Part shown: positions 1 to 10,195 of the stretch, piece by piece
Numbering within the stretch: the first letter of the stretch is position 1
Layout of the letters: each line of letters begins with the position of its first letter
NCBI GenBank assembly: GCA_003339415.1
Contig: PDHQ01000477.1
Span: forward strand, 1 to 20,823
From: Ophiocordyceps camponoti-saundersi (nom. inval.)
Taxonomy: Eukaryota; Ascomycota; Sordariomycetes; Hypocreales; Ophiocordycipitaceae
Reading direction: 5' to 3'
Length of the DNA stretch: 20,823 nt
Made by a program: the position numbers and the translations under genes
The notes under the pieces: model-generated
Databases searched by the model: none
Seen by the model: the letters and a program-made list of their open reading frames with translations, nothing else
What the model was told of the DNA's origin: nothing

Positions 1-127
<127 letters not shown>

Positions 128-2140
128 GGGCTATAATATATAATTACTAAGTTATATAAAACTATATTTATAAAGTTTATAATAAAAGTTTACTCCTATT
201 TTATTAATATTAATAATACTTAAGCTTAAATATTATATAAGATTTATAAAATAAAGCGTAATATAAATTAATATATAATAAATAATATAAAAATAAACTA
301 ATTAAAATCTATATTAAGTAATATATTTAAGCTTAAATATACGCTTAACTTAAACATAGTAAAGCTATTATTAAAAGCGAAGCTAAAAGTAAATAAAAAA
401 ATAATAGCCTTATCGCTTATTTTTATTATATTAATATTAGAAAATAAGTTAAAGTAAATAATAGTTAAGAAAGATAAGGAGGTAAGCGGAGTAAAGAAAG
501 AAATAAGTAAAGTAAAGGCGGCTAGTAAAGTAAAAAAAGCTAAAGCTATAAAGGCGGCTAAAAAAATAATAAGGAGAGTAAAAGTAAAAGTAAAAATAAA
601 AATAAAGGAGCAGTTAGTAAAGGTAAAAATAATAAGGGCTATAAAGGAACTAAAGCTAAAGCTAGATTTTATTTAAATACTTAAATCCCCTTTTACGGAG
701 TTTATATTAACGATATTAAAGCGTATAGCGGAGAGTAATAATAATAGCTTAAAAAATAAGCTTATTAAAGTTAGAGATATTATTAAGCGTAAAAGATAAG
801 GCGGAGGGCGGGGGCGGAAAAAAAGTAAGAAAGCTAAATAAGCTAAATAAAGCTAAGTAAACTAAGGAGTAAAGTTAAAAATAAAGTATAAGGTAAATAA
901 ATAATAATAGTTATATAGCGGAAATATTAAAAACTATTTTTTACGCTTAAACTTTATATTTAATTATTTTAATATATTTAAATATTATAAAATAATAAAA
1001 GGAAGTTAAACTAATAAAAATATTATAAGTAAATAAATTATAAAATAAGTAAGCTTATTATAGCCTTATAACTAGAAGCTTTATTAAAATCTTTATAATT
1101 TTAAATTAAACTTATAAAAAGCGTAAATAAAAGTATTTTTTTATTACTAGTTAGTTTATAATATAAAGTAAAGTAAGCTATTATTTTATTTTCCTTATTA
1201 GTATAAAAGTAATAAGGGAAAATAATAATAAAAATATTATAAATATAAAAAAACTTATTAAAGCTAATTTTACTATTATAAAGCTAAGTTAAGGTATTAT
1301 TAAGAAACTTTAAAAAGCCTTAATAAATTTATAAAGTGATATTAAGTTTTATTTAAAGTAATTTATAGTATTTAAAAAATTAGCTATATTTCTACAGCTT
1401 TTTTCTTCTAAAATTTTCGCAAAGTTATTAATTTTTTATAAAAAAAAGCTTTTTAAATTTTAAGTAACTAAAAGAAGATATTTAAAATTTATACTTAAAT
1501 AATAAAAAAAGTTTAGAAAGATTTAAAAGGGATATAAGTAAAGTAAAGCTAATTTTTATATTATTAGTAAAAATATATAATAATTCTCTTAGAAGCGGTG
1601 CGGATATAAGCTATAAGTTTTTTAATATATAAAAGTTAATAGCTATAAGCGGCGTAATAAAATAAGTAAATATTAATAAAAAGAATAAAAGTTTTAAACT
1701 TAATAAAATAGAAAAAAATAGCTTAGTATATCTTAGAGATAATATAAAGTTATTTAAACTAAGTTATAGCTAGCTATTAGAGAATAAAGCTTTTAAGTTT
1801 CCCGCTTAATAAAGTTAAAGTAAAGTAAATTATAGCGCTTAAGATAATTATAAACTTAATAGCTTTAATATAGATTTCCCTTACTAAAAGGAATAAAAAG
1901 CTTTAAATAAATAATATAAAACTAATTAAGGCTAGCTATTAATAAGCGAGCTTTTTTATAAAATAGTAAAAGTAGGGCTTTTATTAAAGTTTATAGTAAA
2001 TTTAAACTTTAAGTATATATACTTCTTATATTAGTTAGATAATATTCTTATTAAGAATTAGCAAAGTTATATTAATAAAGTAAACTTTTATAAAATAAAA
2101 AAGCTTATTTTTAAATAGCTAAAAGGTTATTTTATACTCT
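128..2140. other. AT-rich RIP-mutated relic DNA, no intact gene
   Basis: About 2 kb without a usable reading frame on either strand apart from the short frame at 458-676. CpA and TpG are nearly absent (2 CpA and no TpG in 128-1320), while GCG-type CpG sites are common (about 18 in the same stretch). This is the RIP pattern. Positions about 440-900 are purine-rich on the plus strand and poor in C except next to G, which suggests a formerly coding, lysine/glutamate/arginine-rich stretch. The palindromic word TTTAAGCTTAAA-like occurs near 220 and 327. I cannot assign the original element; a transposon body is an inference from the RIP itself, since RIP acts on duplicated DNA. Confidence 0.7.
458..676 (+). 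pseudogene. Lysine-rich open-frame remnant without a start codon
   Basis: The frame stays open for 72 codons, from just after TAA at 455-457 to TAA at 674-676. It is dominated by AAA/AAG lysine, GTA valine, ATA isoleucine and GCT/GCG alanine codons. There is no ATG; many ATA codons could be former ATG methionines, because RIP turns TG into TA. Such a length is unusual in this stop-rich DNA, and the basic, Ala/Val-rich composition could suit a nucleic-acid-binding segment such as a Gag tail or a linker. I recognise no family motif. The purine-rich composition alone also lowers stop frequency, so the open frame may be partly a composition effect. It is not an expressible gene as it stands. Confidence 0.3.
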
Positions 2141-2400
2141 ACTACTATTATGCGCTTATATATATAACCTTCTAGTAGGCGTATATACTAGGCTAGCTAT
2201 TAGATATAGTATATAGAAGAGGGAGACGGGCTAGCTACCGGTCGTAAGATTATAAAATAGCTATTATAAAAGGTATAAATATAGGTAAGAGTCTTTTAAG
2301 AATTAAAATAGTAACTATAAAAGAATTTAAATTTTTACCTAAAGGAATACTAAGCTAATTTATAGCTAGGAGCTTAAGGAAGATTTCTTAATATAATCTT
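2141..2400 (+). promoter_or_regulatory. Possible retrotransposon LTR or promoter fragment
   Basis: This patch is visibly richer in G and C than its surroundings (for example around 2220-2250, with GGGAGACGGGCTAGCTACCGG). It contains a TATA-box-like word, GGTATAAATATAGG, at about 2272-2285. A GC-bearing upstream part followed by a TATA box and a less structured downstream part resembles fungal LTR promoters. I see no matching second copy within the window, no TG...CA ends (RIP would destroy these) and no primer-binding site. The LTR reading is therefore only a suggestion; a solo LTR or an unrelated promoter relic would look the same. Confidence 0.25.
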
Positions 2401-2457
2401 AAAAGTATTTACCTAAGGGGATTTTACGGTAATTTCCGTATATATTAGTAAAATAGA

Positions 2458-2745
2458 TATTTCCTAATACGCGGTAATTTCCTAGTATACGGGGATTTCC
2501 TAGTAAAATCCGAAGATTTCCTAGTACGCGGTGATTTCCTAGTATATAGGGATTTCCTAGTAAAATCCGGAGATTTCTAAAGGTATATTTTAATACTAGA
2601 TCTAGTAAGAAATCTCGGTAAAATCCTAAGAGTTATTATAGAGAAATCCTAAGAGAAAATCCTAGTAATTTCCTAAGCGTAAAGGTAATAAAGTTTCTAG
2701 GGGAAATCTAAGTAAAATCCTAAGGGGGAAATCTTAGTAAAATAT
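2458..2745. repeat. Degenerate short tandem array with hairpin-forming units
   Basis: The word ATTTCCTA(GTA) recurs at about 2458, 2477, 2495, 2516, 2534, 2552 and, as ATTTCTAA, 2573. Spacings are 19, 18, 21, 18, 18 and 21 bases. Units at 2493-2511 and 2550-2568 are identical 19-mers that fold as a 6-bp stem (GGATTT/AAATCC) around a 7-base loop. From about 2605 to 2745 the related word AAATCCTA recurs at irregular spacing, with ATTTCCTA at about 2668. This is a minisatellite-like array, possibly an internal variable region of a transposon. Several units retain CG-rich spacers such as TACGCGGT. Confidence 0.7.
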
Positions 2746-4111
2746 TATAAGAGGTTAGGCGATTTATAAGGGTATTATTATACGTCCTATATTAACTACT
2801 TAATTATAATATATATTTAAACTTATTTAAGCTAATAATAAACTTAAGTAAAAGTATACTTAATATTTAAAATATTAATATTATTTATAAATTTAATAAT
2901 AAATATATTAGTTGTTTATTTTAAGCGCTTATAAAAAAATAAGATATATAAAATAAATAATATTAAAGAGAGTAAAAAGCTTTAAAAGTCTTTAGTAAAA
3001 ATAAGAAAAAAGTTTAATAGTTTATTATTAATTTTTAAATAAAAAGTATAATTAAAAAAATAAAAGTAAAAGAAAGCTATAATTTATTTAAGAAAGCTAA
3101 AAAAGTTAAGGATTTTTATTAGCTTAAAGTATAAGATATAATTAAAGGCGCTTATTATATTTAATATTAAAAAGGAAGCGGAGCTTAAAAAACTTTAAGT
3201 AATATAAATAAACTTTATTAAAAAGAGTAAGGCGCTATTAATAAATTAATTAAGCTAGTTCCTTATCTAACCTTTTAATAAAACTCTTATAAACTCCGCT
3301 ATATAAAATATTTTTTTATAATTATTATCTTAAAAATCTTACTTATAATATTAAGAAGGGAGATAAAATAATAGCCGCTTAAAGTTTAATAAACTTTTAA
3401 GCTTTAACCTGCTTTCTAAAAAACTATAATATTAAAAGTTTAGTATTAAATAAAGAAATATTTATAAGTAATATATTTTACAAAAACCTTAGTTAAGACT
3501 ATTATAAGTAAATATTTATAGCTTTTTAAGAAGCTAATAAGAATATTATTAAGCTTAGTAAACTTTTATAATATAATTTAAAAAAGAGCAAAGCGGACCT
3601 TATCTTTAGTAATTTAAGAGGGAATATCTATTAAGAGGAAAAGGTTAGAGATAAGAAAATAAAAGGTATTTTTTAAAAAATAAAGAAAGAACTTATAAGC
3701 TAAAAGCTTTAATTTTTAAAAAAATAAATAATTAAAAAGTAAAGTTTATATTATATTAAAAAAGAGGAGTATATATAAGCTTTTAAGAAGCTTAGCTATA
3801 AAGTTTTTCTTATTAAGTTATAAACTATATAATATTAAAGTTACCGCTTATAAAAGTAAAAAACTATTTTTAGTTATTTTTTTTTACTTTTTTAATAAAT
3901 AATTCTTATTATATTATAGCGTTTTAATATACTTACTAATAATTAAAATTTAGCTAGACTTATTAATATTACTTAATATATTTTATATTTAAACTTATAA
4001 AAATTAAAAAAATAACTTTTAAAGTTTATTATAAGTAAAAATAAAAACTATATTATAAAGGTAATTTTAAAACTATTAAGCTAGCTATAATATTTAATTA
4101 TTTATATAGCT
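2746..4111. other. RIP-mutated relic DNA, no intact gene
   Basis: About 1.4 kb with stops in every frame. Long purine-rich stretches at about 2930-3130 and 3600-3780 (runs of AAAGTAAAAG-like words) hint at a former plus-strand coding region for a basic protein, followed by pyrimidine-containing stretches. I looked for integrase, reverse transcriptase and transposase motifs and found none that survive convincingly. Confidence 0.6.
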
Positions 4112-6020
4112 AAGTTATTATAATAATAATATTAATATGCTAATATACTTTATATAGCTTAAAACTATTTTATATATATTCTAAAAAGGGGAAAAATTAA
4201 AAAGCTTAGAGTAAAACCCTCCTCTTAAGTATTACCTTAGCTTTAAGTTAAACCCCGCTTATACTTAGCACTTTATATATTTAATAAGTTAAGTATTAAC
4301 TAGTAATTAGAAAGCTAATATTTCTCTTAAAGCGAACTTTATAATAATAAAAATACGCGTAAATTAAGTTTAATATAGAGTTTATATAGCTTAATTATCT
4401 TTTAGCTATTATTATTATTATAAACTAACTCTTTATAATTAATTAAAGTAGCTTTAATAATTTAATTAATTAAGCCCTTATTAGTATAGCTTAAAAATAT
4501 ATAAAAGTTTTATTTTCTTATAATAAACTTTATAATAGTTAGTTTTTAAAAATAGCTAGATTATTATAGCGAAGCTATAAATAAATATAAAGTTAAAGTT
4601 AATAAAGAAAATATTATTATATTCGCTTTTTAGCGTTTACGCCCTAGCTATTATTAGTTTCTAGTTAGCGCTAAAAGGGAAAAAAAGGTAATATATATAA
4701 AGTTTTAATTTATAAACTTTTAAAATTAAGTAATATATATTATTTTCGCTAAGTTTTATATTATTATTATTTTAAAATAAAGTTAACTTTACCTAAAGTA
4801 AAATTTTAAATAAAAAAAGTAATAATATAATATTTTCTTATAAGCTATAAAATAAGTAAACTTATTTTTTATATATAAAATAATAGAATATTTACTATAT
4901 TATAACTTTATTATAAAATATTTAATAATATATTTAAGTTAGTAATATTTAAAATATTATTAAAATTAAATTTTTAATATATATAATTTAATATTAAAAA
5001 TCTTTCTTTATATTATAATATTTATATTATAAATTTAATTTATATTTATTATATTATAAATAATAACTATTAAGGAGCTCCGCTAAATTTTTAAATAATA
5101 TTTTTTTATATATAATTATATTATTAAAACTTTCTTTAAAAACTTAATCTTTTTATAAAAAGCTTCTTTATTATTTTATTATAAAGCTTACGCTAATATC
5201 TTTTTTATAATAAAATATAACTTTTATTAATTAAATATATTTTTTTAAAAAATAATATAAAGCTATTTTAAATTAAATTAAAGCTTATAAATAATATCTT
5301 AAAATATTATTATAATATCGCTATTAAGTAATTTCCTTATTATAAAAGCTTAGCTTTATTTATAAAGTTTATAATTAATATTTATTATAATTACCTTAAA
5401 ATTTTAAACTTTAAATAAAATAATAATAAAGTTAAAATAAATTATAAGCTATTACTTATATTATTTAGGAACTTATTTTTCGATAATCTTTTTTAATACT
5501 TTAGCTATAATTATAGCTTATATTAAAGGAGTTCCGCTCCCTTTAAAGTTATAGAAAAAAAAGGAAACTACGGCTATAATAACTAAAAAGATATTATTAA
5601 TTAATAAAATTAAAGTAAAAGGCGCGCCTCCCTAAACTTTCTTAAACTTTGTTATTTATTTAATTATTACTTATATAAAGATAAAGGTATTTTCTAAAAT
5701 AATCTTATTAATATTTATTTTAGCTTTTAATAAAATAATAAGTATAGTAAACTTTTAAGTTTAAAATTATTATAATTTAGAGTAAAGCTATATTTTAAGT
5801 AAAGAATTTTTTTAATTATAATTAACTTATATAATATTACCCTCTTTTTTAAAGTTACTTTAAGCGTAGCTAGCTATTATTATAAAATAATAAAGAGAGC
5901 AAAGTTTATTTATAATATAAAAATAAGAAATTTATATTTAAATTATTATAAGCGTAGAATTTCTAAAATATATAAAAGTTAATAGCTAAGTTATTAATTT
6001 TTTAAAATTTATTATAAACT
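4112..6020 (+). repeat. Left arm of a ~4-kb imperfect palindrome
   Basis: This arm matches the reverse complement of about 6205-8161. Anchors: 4201-4250 (AAAACCCTCC ... ACCTTAGCTTTAA) pairs with 8025-8065; the GGAGTTCCGCTCCCT region near 5527-5545 pairs with 6680-6705; GGCGCGCCTCCCTAAAC at 5621-5637 pairs with GTCTAGGGAGGTGCCCCC at 6586-6603; and 5970-5982 pairs with 6240-6252. Coordinates of paired bases sum to about 12223 near the centre and 12273 at the outer end. The 50-base shift is explained by the 48-bp tandem duplication in the right arm. Similarity fades outside 4112. The arm has no intact reading frame and its original element type is unknown. Confidence 0.85.
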
Positions 6021-6204
6021 TTACTTAAATAGTAAAAAATAAAATTTTTTTTTTTACTTTTACTTATAAAATATTAGTATTAAAACGCTTTTAATATAAT
6101 ATTAAAGTAAAGTTTAAAAAGGGAGAAATAATAAAAAATATAAATAAAAGAATATAATTAAAGCTAAAAAAATTAAAATTTTAGCTAAAATATATAAGGA
6201 AATA
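6021..6204. other. Central spacer of the palindrome
   Basis: This short AT-rich segment lies between the arms. Pairing of the two sides weakens here but may continue in degraded form toward the centre, since both sides have TAAAATTTT-type runs. It contains a small hairpin, ATTAAAA/TTTTAAT around CGC, at about 6079-6095, and a run of 12 T at about 6045-6056. Whether it is a true spacer or just the most decayed part of the arms cannot be decided by eye. Confidence 0.5.
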
Positions 6205-8161
6205 ATTAAGTATATTTTAAATTAAGTTAATAATATTAATTTAACTTTTATATATTTTATAAATTCCGCACTTATAGCGATATAAATATAAACTTTTTAT
6301 TCTTATATTATAAGTAAACTTTACTCCTTTTATTACCTTATAATAATAGCTAGCCGCGCTTAAAGTAATTTTAAGGGGGAGGGCGATATTATATAAGTTA
6401 ATTATAATTATAAAAGTTTTTTACTTAGAATCTAGCTTTACTTTAAATTATAATAATCTTATACTTAAATATTTACTATATTTATTACCTTATTAAAAGC
6501 TAAGGAAAATATTAATAAGATTATTTTAAGAAATAGTTTTATCTTTATATAGGTAATTATTAAATAAGTAGCGGAGTTTAAAAAGGTCTAGGGAGGTGCC
6601 CCCTTTACTCTAACTTTATTAGTTAATAATATTTTCTTAGCTATTATAGCCGCGGTTTCCTCTTTTTTTTATAATTTTAGAGGGAGTAAAACTCCTTTAA
6701 TATAAGCTATAATTATAGCTAAAACGCTAAAAAAACTATTAAAAAGTAAGTTTCTAAATAATATAAATAATAGCTTATAATTTATTCTAATTTTATAGCT
6801 ATTTCGCTTTAAGTTTAAGGCTTTAAGGTAATTATAATAAATATTAATTATAAACTTTATAAGTAAAGCTAAGCTTTTATAATAAGGAAATTACTTAGCG
6901 GCGATTTTATAATAATATTTTAAGATATTATTTATAAGCTTTAGTTTAATTTAAAATAACTTTATATTATATTTAGAGAAAAGGTATATTTAATTAGTAA
7001 AGGTTATATTTTTATTATAAAAGAGGTATTAGCGTAAACTTTATAATAAAATAATAAGAAAGCTTTTTAGAAAAAGATTAAATTATTAAATAAAGTTTTA
7101 ATAATATAACTATATATAAAAAATATTAAATTATTAAATAAAGTTTTAATAATATAACTATATATAAAAAATATTATTTTTAAACTTAGCGGAGTTTTTT
7201 AATAATTATTATTAATAATATAGTAAATATAAACTAAATTTATAATAAAAATATAATAATATAAATAAAGATTTTTAACGCTAAACTATCTACGCTAAAA
7301 GTTAAATTTTAGTAATATTTTAAATATTATTAATTAAAATATATTATTAAATATTATATAATAAAGCTATAATATAATAAATATTTTATTATTTTATATA
7401 TAAAAAGTAAGTTTACTTATTTTATAGCTTATAAGAAAAGATTATATTATTATTTTTTTTATTAAAAGTTTTATTTTAGGTAAAATTAACTTTACTTTAA
7501 GATAAGAGCGGTATAAGATTAGGTGAAAAATATATATATTACTTAACTTTAAAAGTTTATAGATTAAAACTTTATATATATTACCCCTCCTCCTTTTCTA
7601 GCGCTAACTAAAAACTAATAATAGCTAAGGTAGAAACGCTAAAAAGTAAATATAATAATACCCCCCTTTTTAACTTTAACTTTATATTTATTTATAGCTT
7701 TATTATAATAATCTAACTATTTTTTAAAATTAGCTATTATAAAATTTATTATAAAATAGTAAAACTTTTATATACTTTTAAGCTATATTAATAAAGCCTT
7801 AATAAATTAAATTATTAAGGCCGCTTTAATTAAATATAGAGATTTAGTTTATAGTAATAATAATAGCTAAGAGGATAAGTAAGCTATATAAACTCTATAC
7901 TAGACCTAGTTTACGTATACTCTTACTATTATAAAATCCGCTTTAGGGGAAATATTAGCTTTTAAATTATTAGTTAATATTTAACTTATTAAATATATAG
8001 AATACTAAGTATAAGCAGGGTCTAACTTAAAGCTAAGGTAATGCTAAAAGGGAGGGTTTTACCTTAAGTTTTCTAGTTTTTCCCTTTTTTAGAATATATA
8101 TAGGATAGTTCTAAGCTATATAAGGTATATTAGTATATAAATTATTATTATTATAATAATA
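6205..8161 (-). repeat. Right arm of a ~4-kb imperfect palindrome
   Basis: This is the inverted partner of 4112-6020, with the same anchors read in reverse. It is slightly longer because of the perfect 48-bp duplication at 7077-7175, which has a single counterpart in the left arm near 5090-5140. Many arm differences are C/T or G/A, as expected when both arms were mutated independently by RIP. For example, this arm keeps a CpA within the GGTGCCCCC region where the left arm has GGCGCGCC. The outer end lies where the ATTATTATTATAATAAT run stops matching, around 8161. No intact gene is present. Confidence 0.85.
7077..7175. repeat. Perfect 48-bp tandem duplication
   Basis: Positions 7080-7127 and 7128-7175 are identical 48-base units (starting AAATTATTAAATAAAG, ending TATATAAAAAATATT). 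Periodicity extends three bases to the left. Identity is complete, while the surrounding palindrome arms differ at many positions. The duplication therefore arose after the arms diverged, probably after RIP had ceased acting here. The left arm has only one copy. Confidence 0.95.
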
Positions 8162-10088
8162 TTAATTTTTTACTAATATATCTTATAAGTAATTTTATAA
8201 AAACGGGTAAAAAGTTTAATATAAAGTTAATAAAAAGTAAAAAGAAGCTTTATTAAGTAAGGGGAGGTATATTTATAAAAGTCCTAAAAGGGGTAACAAG
8301 CGTTAAAATTACTAAAATTAATTAGTAAAGTAAAGGTAAAAGCAGAGTATAAAAAGAGAAGAGAAGGTAATAAGTATAAAAGAAATTTAATATATATTTT
8401 AAATAGCAGGGAGTAAATAATAAATACTTAGAGTTTATTATAAAAAAATACTTTAATAAAGTTAAGCTTTATAATAAAGTTTTAATTATTAACTTTATAT
8501 TATTTATATATATAAAAAAAGCTTTACTTTTATTTTAAATAAAGCGGTAAAAAGTAAATTTTAAAAATAAAAAATAATTATATATATTAAGCTAAAATTT
8601 TTATATAATAATAATATTATAGCTTTTTTATTAAATAAAATAAGCTAAATAAAGTAATTAACTTTTTATATATTTTATAAGAAAGTTATAATATTTATAA
8701 GAATTAAGTATTAAAAATAATTATTTATAATTATCTATAATTATTTTAATTATATAAAGTTTTCTAATATAAACTTTATTTAAGATTATTATAAAGTTAG
8801 TAATAAGTTATAAAATTTATTATATAATATTAAGGTATATAAGTTATTATAAATTAAACTATATTATATTTTAGCTAAGTTTAACTAAAGTGGCCGCTTT
8901 ATACTAATTTAATATACTAATTATATAAGCTTAACTACGCTTAAGCTTTAAGTAAGTTTAACTTAAACTAAGCTTATAATACCTCTCTTAAAGCTAGGCA
9001 GGTAAAAGAATAACTATTATAATATTATTTCTTAATATTTAAGCTATTAAAGCCTCCCTTATTCCTTAGCAAAGCTAAATTTAGCTAGTATATAAACTAC
9101 TTATATTTATTTACTTATAAACCCTTTATAAGACTATTTATAATTATATTTCTTATATTTATTTATTATAAATTAAAAAAGCTTATTTAATATTTTAAAA
9201 TAATTTACTTATATTATAAATTAATATACCTTTTATATACCTTATTAAGTAAGTTAATTACAGCTAACCTTACGTCTTAACTATTAGTAAATATTATAAG
9301 AGGCCTCTTTTATTTATAGCTAGTATCTTAAATAACGTTAGAAAGCTAAATTATTATAAGCTTAGCAAGTATAAAAGCTATAAATACGGCCTCTATACTA
9401 CTTATTATAATAAGGGTTTAACGCTTTAATTACTATATAATTAGCTTACTAGTATAGAAGATAATTAACTTAGCTATTAAGGTATAAGTTACTTAATTAT
9501 TTATAAATAATATATTAAAATAAACGCGAAGCTAAAAGTCCTTACTATATATTATATTACTAAGCGTAATATTAAGAGATAGCGTATAATATTAGCTTAT
9601 TTATTTTAAGATTTCTTAGTAAAATTAACTAGCTAATTAATATTAAATATTAATATAATAGTATTTTTTATTTTTAAATATAAGGAAATATAAAAATAAT
9701 TAACTAGTACTTAAACTAGAAGCTACAGTTTTATATAAATAAGCGTTAAAATAATTAAAGTACCTTCCTCCCCGCTCTAAACTTTATATATAACTCCTTT
9801 TAGCACGCGTTAATTAGTATAGCACTACTTATAGTTAACCTTAGTAAAAATATTTATAATCCCTTTTTAGTCCCTAATATTAGAGACTTTTTAAATACTT
9901 GAAGCCTTATCGCTATAGCTTATAAACTTATCGCTTAAGTATAAGAAAGATAATAATAAGTATAGGCCGCGGCTAAAAAAATATATAATAAATAAAAAAT
10001 ATAAGCTAATAAGAAATATCGCCTAGTAAACTTTATAGTTAGTAATAAGGTATTTCTTAGCTATAAGGGTTTCTTTATAACTATACTT
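8162..10088. other. RIP-mutated relic DNA, no intact gene
   Basis: About 1.9 kb of relic sequence. A 39-codon basic open stretch runs at 8297-8413 on the plus strand (stop at 8414-8416). It lacks a start codon and has Lys/Arg/Glu-rich codons; I cannot assign it. A slightly less eroded patch at about 9700-9860 keeps CTACAG, TAGCACGCG and TAGCACTAC, with partially readable codons including Pro-Pro (CCTCCCCGC at 9767-9775). No family assignment is safe. Confidence 0.55.
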
Positions 10089-10101
10089 ATAATATACTTT
10101 A
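10089..10101. repeat. Left target-site duplication of SINE-like copy 1
   Basis: ATAATATACTTTA lies immediately before the tRNA-like head. It is repeated as ATAATATACCTTA at 10655-10667, directly after the AT-repeat tail of the element. The match is 12 of 13, and the single difference is T/C, the change RIP makes. Placement exactly at the first base of the tRNA-like acceptor stem supports a true target-site duplication, although the surrounding DNA is low-complexity. Confidence 0.6.
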
Positions 10102-10183
10102 GCCCTCTTAGCGTAATAGTTAAGCGCTTAAAGATATTAGTCTCTTATAAGCGAGGCAGTCGGTTCGAATCCGGCGGAGGGCA
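10102..10183 (+). tRNA. tRNA-like sequence (SINE head or tRNA pseudogene)
   Basis: The acceptor stem GCCCTCT (10102-10108) pairs with GGAGGGC (10176-10182, one T-G pair), followed by discriminator A at 10183. The D arm is GCGT/GCGC around AATAGTTAA, where TAG may be a RIP-altered TGG. The T arm is GTCGG-TTCGAAT-CCGGC. Box A (TAGCGTAATAGTTAAG) and box B (GGTTCGAATCC, 10162-10172, an exact consensus match) are intact. The 31 bases between D and T arms do not fold into a normal 5/7/5 anticodon arm, so the anticodon cannot be read. The total of 82 nt would fit a long variable arm (copy 2 shows TCTC/GAGA there) or a short intron. A damaged tRNA fossilised as a SINE promoter is the best reading. 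Confidence 0.5.
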
Positions 10184-10189
10184 CGGGTA

Positions 10190-10195
10190 TTTTTT
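10190..10195 (+). terminator. Oligo-T run, potential Pol III terminator
   Basis: Six T residues lie seven bases after the tRNA-like 3' end, in the loop of a GGGTA/TACCC hairpin. Runs of four or more T on the sense strand terminate RNA polymerase III. Copy 2 has five T at the same place (read on the minus strand), so the run is ancestral. It would make a short tRNA-plus-trailer transcript and hinder transcription of the full element. Confidence 0.45.

Noticed and set aside
2458..2745. CRISPR-like array (short repeats with palindromic units)
   Set aside because: Spacers are only a few bases, repeats are degenerate, no cas-like genes exist, and the composition is fungal RIP DNA. A minisatellite fits better.
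9690..9860. Possible DDE transposase segment with Leu-Pro-Pro-(His) ... Gln-Pro-Leu
   Set aside because: Some codons fit after undoing RIP, but several conserved positions need transversions. I could not settle the family.
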